Positions 4,878-7,515 of a stretch of 7,515 nt of DNA are shown piece by piece. The stretch spans positions 1 to 7,515 of the forward strand of contig JAHHRS010000069.1 of the NCBI GenBank assembly GCA_020025675.1, written 5' to 3'. Each line of letters opens with the position of its first letter. The stretch's first letter is position 1. Source of the DNA: Oscillospiraceae bacterium (GTDB lineage Bacteria > Bacillota > Clostridia > Oscillospirales > Oscillospiraceae). Position numbers and translations under genes: made by a program. Below the pieces are notes generated by a model that saw nothing but the letters and a program-made list of their open reading frames with translations, did not search any database and had not been told where the DNA came from.

Positions 4878-6407
4878 GTGTCTGTCAGGAAAAAATATCT
4901 GCTTTTTATAATTACTGTTGCAATATGTGTTTTTATGCTGACAGGATGCGGCGAGAAAGTATTTCTTGGGGACAAGCAGTTTTCCATTGGAGCCAAAAAA
5001 ATCTCTGCCGTAATTAGTGCAGATGATGTTGCAAAACTTGAGGAATTTCCGAAACTGAAGTTTGCCGACCTGAGCGGAAGCAAGTGTTATGAAGAAATAT
5101 TGAGTTTCCGACAGGCACACCCCGAAATTGAGGTAGTTTACACCGTTGAATTGCCGGACGGCAGTACAGTTGATAACAGTACTACTTCACTTTTGCTCCC
5201 GGCCGATACAGCTAAGGAGCCGGAAAAAACAGCGGAAGCTGTAAAATATCTGCCGGAATTAAAGGAAATTGAGCTGAATTTTGATAACGACTCAAATCTC
5301 AAGGCCATATACTCATTAAGTACACTCCGCCCGGATATAAGCTTTAAATGCGACATATCCGTAAACGGTGAAAAGCTTAATCTTTCTGATACAGTCCTCA
5401 ATATGTCAGGTATGAGCAATGATGCAGCCAACCGGCTATTATGTGTTCTGCCTGCCATGCCGGAGCTAAAAAAAGTGTATCTGGGGAGTTCTGAAGAAAC
5501 CCCCGGGCTTAGCTTTGATATGATTTATGAATATCAGACCTTGCGTCCGGACGTTGAATTTGTATATGATTTTGAGCTTTACGGTAAGAATTTCTCTTTA
5601 GATGACACTAAAATGGATTTAAACCACATTTCCGTATCGGACCAGGGGGAAACCGTAAAAAGTGTTATACGTTGTATGCCTAAACTACGCTTTTTGGATA
5701 TGGACAGCTGCGGTGTGTCTGATGAAGCTATGGCCTCAATAAGAGATGAATTTCCCGATGTAAAGGTTGTGTGGCGGGTCTGGTTCGGAAGAAATTACAG
5801 TGTTCGCACAGATGTGGAAAAAATCTTGGCTTCAAAGCCTTCAGTCGGCGGAAATCTGAACGGCAGCAACTCTCAGTCCCTGCAGTATTGCACAGATGTA
5901 AAACTTATTGATTTGGGGCATAACGAGGTAATGCCGGATATATCTTTCGTAGCTTATATGCCTAAACTGGAAGTTGCAATTTTGCCCATGTCTACATACA
6001 GCGATATTAGTGCCCTTGCTAATTGCACAGAGCTTGAATATCTGGAAATTCAGTCTACAAACATAAGTGACCTCCGTCCCCTGTCCGGACTAAAGAAACT
6101 TAAGCATTTGAACATAGGAAATTTGCCGTCACTCAGCGATATAAGTCCGTTATATGAATTGCCTCAGCTTGAACGGCTGTGGATAGGCTGTATTGACCCT
6201 GTACCGCAGGAGCAGATAGAAAAAATGCAGTCTATTGCCCCGGATTGCGAAATAAACACCACAGCTTATGACCCAACCGACGGCGGTTGGCGTTATAGGG
6301 CAAATAAGACCGGTCTTGACCCCAGATATGAAAAGCTTATGGAGCAGTTCGAATATAAAAAAGGAAATTCGGCCTATTCCTTTTTCTGGAACGACCCGCT
6401 TTATTGA
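4878..6407 (+). CDS. LRR lipoprotein, paralog 3 of 3 (function unknown)
   Basis: 509 aa starting at GTG. The start is chosen because GGAGGG lies eight bases upstream and the frame then begins with a complete lipoprotein signal: RKK, a hydrophobic core and lipobox MLTGC with Cys24. The next Met (residue 20) would destroy the signal. N-terminal units span about 35-300 and include SGSKCYEEI (66-74), ELPDGSTVDN (91-100), LPELKEIEL (125-133) and MPELKKVYLGSS (194-205). The conserved junction is DMDSC (274-278), WRVWFG (299-304) and YSVRTDVEKILAS (307-319). Short LRRs follow from about 335 to 450 with DLGHN (345-349), SDLRPL, SDISPL and LERLWIG (431-437). The CAP-x-C pair is reduced to IAPDC, losing the first Cys. 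The tail ends PRY...WNDPLY. By eye it resembles paralog 1 more than paralog 2, in the junction and in the IDPVP segment. It lies 39 bases after paralog 2 and is the last gene before the terminator. Confidence 0.87.
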   Translation: MSVRKKYLLFIITVAICVFMLTGCGEKVFLGDKQFSIGAKKISAVISADDVAKLEEFPKLKFADLSGSKCYEEILSFRQAHPEIEVVYTVELPDGSTVDNSTTSLLLPADTAKEPEKTAEAVKYLPELKEIELNFDNDSNLKAIYSLSTLRPDISFKCDISVNGEKLNLSDTVLNMSGMSNDAANRLLCVLPAMPELKKVYLGSSEETPGLSFDMIYEYQTLRPDVEFVYDFELYGKNFSLDDTKMDLNHISVSDQGETVKSVIRCMPKLRFLDMDSCGVSDEAMASIRDEFPDVKVVWRVWFGRNYSVRTDVEKILASKPSVGGNLNGSNSQSLQYCTDVKLIDLGHNEVMPDISFVAYMPKLEVAILPMSTYSDISALANCTELEYLEIQSTNISDLRPLSGLKKLKHLNIGNLPSLSDISPLYELPQLERLWIGCIDPVPQEQIEKMQSIAPDCEINTTAYDPTDGGWRYRANKTGLDPRYEKLMEQFEYKKGNSAYSFFWNDPLY

Positions 6408-6417
6408 TAAGTTAACC

Positions 6418-6450
6418 AAAAAAGTTCCGTAAATAATACGGAACTTTTTT
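6418..6450 (+). terminator. rho-independent terminator of the LRR operon
   Basis: AAAAAAGTTCCGTA (6418-6431) pairs perfectly with TACGGAACTTTTTT (6437-6450) around the loop AATAA. The stem is 14 bp with a G/C core and ends in six T's. It begins ten bases after the paralog 3 stop codon and separates the LRR operon from guaA. The flanking A and T runs could let it work in both directions. Confidence 0.93.
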
Positions 6451-6472
6451 ATAAAGTTTTAAATAAAGGTAC

Positions 6473-6501
6473 TTGCGTCAAAGCCGTGAGCAATATATAA
6501 T
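6473..6501 (+). promoter_or_regulatory. sigma-A promoter of guaA
   Basis: TTGCGT (6473-6478), 17 bases of spacer and consensus TATAAT (6496-6501). The predicted start near 6508 leaves a leader of about 29 bases, too short for a purine riboswitch. The -35 box matches consensus only in its first three and no further key positions, so activity may depend on the -10 box. Confidence 0.75.
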
Positions 6502-6536
6502 TAATCAGTAAAAAACACATATCGGAGGTTAAAATA

Positions 6537-7515
6537 ATGTCATCTAACAGCCGCCCCAGTAATATGGAACGTATTACAACTCCCGAGCTTGCTGAAAAGT
6601 TCATCGCTGAGCAGCTCGAGGCACTCCGTGCTCAAATCGGAGATAAGAAAGTACTTCTTGCACTTTCCGGCGGAGTAGACTCTTCCGTAGTCGCCGCTCT
6701 TTTAATAAAAGCCGTTGGCAAACAGCTTGTCTGTGTTCATGTAAACCATGGTCTTCTCCGTAAAGGTGAACCCGAACAGGTTATTGAAGTTTTCCGCAAC
6801 CAGATGAACGCCAACCTTGTTTATGTAGATGCATCTGAGCGTTTTCTGGATAAGCTTAAAGGCGTTGCTGAGCCTGAGAGCAAGCGTAAGATTATAGGTG
6901 CTGAATTTATCCGCATATTTGAAGAAGAAGCCAGAAAGCTTGAGGGCGTGGAATTTCTTGCTCAGGGAACTATTTATCCCGACATTCTGGAAAGCGGCGG
7001 CGTAAAGTCTCACCACAATGTTGGCGGTCTGCCCGAGGACATGCAGTTTGAGCTGGTAGAGCCTCTCAAGTTTCTGTATAAAGACGAGGTCCGTGTTGTA
7101 GGTCTGGCTCTGGGTCTGCCTGAGAGCATGGTATTCCGTCAGCCCTTCCCCGGCCCCGGCCTTGGTGTTCGCTGCCTTGGTGCTATTGAAAGAGACAGGC
7201 TGGAAGCAGTCCGTGAGTCCGACGCAATCCTCAGAGAAGAGTTTTCAAAAAACGGCCTTGCAGATAAGGTTTGGCAGTACTTCACCGTAGTACCTGATTT
7301 TAAGTCCACCGGAGTTAAAAACGGTGAGCGCAGCTACGATTGGCCCGTTATCATAAGAGCCGTCAACACTGTGGACGCCATGACCGCTACCGTTGCCCCC
7401 ATTCCCTTCGAGCTCTTGCAGCATATAACCGAGCGAATAACCGCTGAGGTTCCTTCTGTAAACAGAGTCCTGTTCGACATGACTCCCAAACCCGTCGGAA
7501 CTATTGAGTGGGAAT
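6537..7515 (+). CDS. guaA: GMP synthase, ATP-pyrophosphatase subunit only (no glutaminase domain); stop just past the edge
   Basis: GMP synthase adenylates XMP with ATP and replaces the adenylate with ammonia to give GMP, the last step of guanine nucleotide synthesis, in the cytosol. The 326 visible residues cover the ATP-pyrophosphatase and dimerization domains. They include the P-loop SGGVDSS (44-50), HVNHGLLRKGE (68-78), QGTIYPDILES (143-153), KSHHNVGGLPEDM (157-169), RQPFPGPGLGVR (201-212) and the usual C-terminal GTIEWE. Because that ending is normally terminal, the final T at 7515 is probably the first base of the stop. The common bacterial enzyme is about 525 aa with an N-terminal class I glutaminase (Cys-His-Glu triad). 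Here that domain is absent: ATG follows GGAGG by eight bases, its own promoter lies upstream, and an in-frame TAA at 6498-6500 closes the frame. Ammonia must come from a separate glutaminase subunit, as in archaea, or from free ammonia. Ala-GCT, Arg-CGT and Leu-CTT/CTG codons are frequent, fitting a well-expressed gene. Confidence 0.93.
   Translation, partial: MSSNSRPSNMERITTPELAEKFIAEQLEALRAQIGDKKVLLALSGGVDSSVVAALLIKAVGKQLVCVHVNHGLLRKGEPEQVIEVFRNQMNANLVYVDASERFLDKLKGVAEPESKRKIIGAEFIRIFEEEARKLEGVEFLAQGTIYPDILESGGVKSHHNVGGLPEDMQFELVEPLKFLYKDEVRVVGLALGLPESMVFRQPFPGPGLGVRCLGAIERDRLEAVRESDAILREEFSKNGLADKVWQYFTVVPDFKSTGVKNGERSYDWPVIIRAVNTVDAMTATVAPIPFELLQHITERITAEVPSVNRVLFDMTPKPVGTIEWE

Noticed and set aside
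4332..5120. 262-codon minus-strand reading frame across the end of LRR paralog 2 and the start of paralog 3
   Set aside because: It is antisense to two well-supported genes with signal peptides and binding sites, and its translation is low-complexity and matches nothing I recognise.
6408..6536. Missing glutaminase half of guaA hidden upstream by a frameshift
   Set aside because: The space holds only a terminator, a promoter and a short leader; upstream of it is the LRR gene, with no glutaminase nucleophile motif in any frame.

Overview
The window reads as chromosomal DNA from a Gram-positive anaerobe of the class Clostridia, possibly Oscillospirales/Ruminococcaceae-like (inference). The grounds are strong AGG-type ribosome binding sites, near-consensus sigma-A promoters with 17-nt spacers, a short Bacillus-type serine acetyltransferase, lipoprotein signals, and secreted leucine-rich-repeat (LRR) proteins of a style I associate with gut Clostridia. 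The base composition looks even across the window, with no integrase, transposase, CRISPR array or phage gene.

Layout. (1) 1-204, minus strand: a tRNA operon, promoter then tRNA-Asp(GTC) then tRNA-Thr(GGT); the Thr gene runs off the left edge. (2) 205-616: a gene-poor gap with short, probably decayed reading frames and a 14-bp perfect inverted repeat just past cysE. (3) 617-1448, minus strand: cysE (serine acetyltransferase) with an elaborate 5' region. This holds a near-perfect promoter, an inverted repeat over the predicted transcription start that resembles an Rrf2-family (CymR/IscR) operator, and a 39-codon upstream ORF with its own Shine-Dalgarno (SD) site and a Cys-Arg-Cys motif. The DNA at the second Cys codon is complementary to the cysE SD. 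(4) 1507-6450, plus strand: promoter, leader hairpin, three tandem paralogous secreted LRR proteins (538, 512 and 509 aa) with 39-43 nt gaps, and a strong terminator, forming one operon. (5) 6473-7515, plus strand: promoter and a GMP synthase made only of the ATP-pyrophosphatase and dimerization part, without the glutaminase domain; its coding sequence ends at, or one codon past, the right edge.

How the parts work together. CysE makes O-acetylserine, the committed precursor of cysteine, and the leader looks built to sense cysteine supply during translation of the small ORF. That is the most interesting regulatory structure here. The three LRR proteins share architecture: an N-terminal export signal, about four longer N-terminal repeat units, a conserved W-R-(I/V)-W-F-G / Y-S-V-R-T-D junction, five short LRRs, and an identical C-terminal WNDPLY. 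They are probably displayed on the cell surface, and I cannot assign a ligand. cysE and the LRR operon are transcribed divergently from 1449-1506. I see no functional link between cysE, the LRR genes and guaA beyond proximity.
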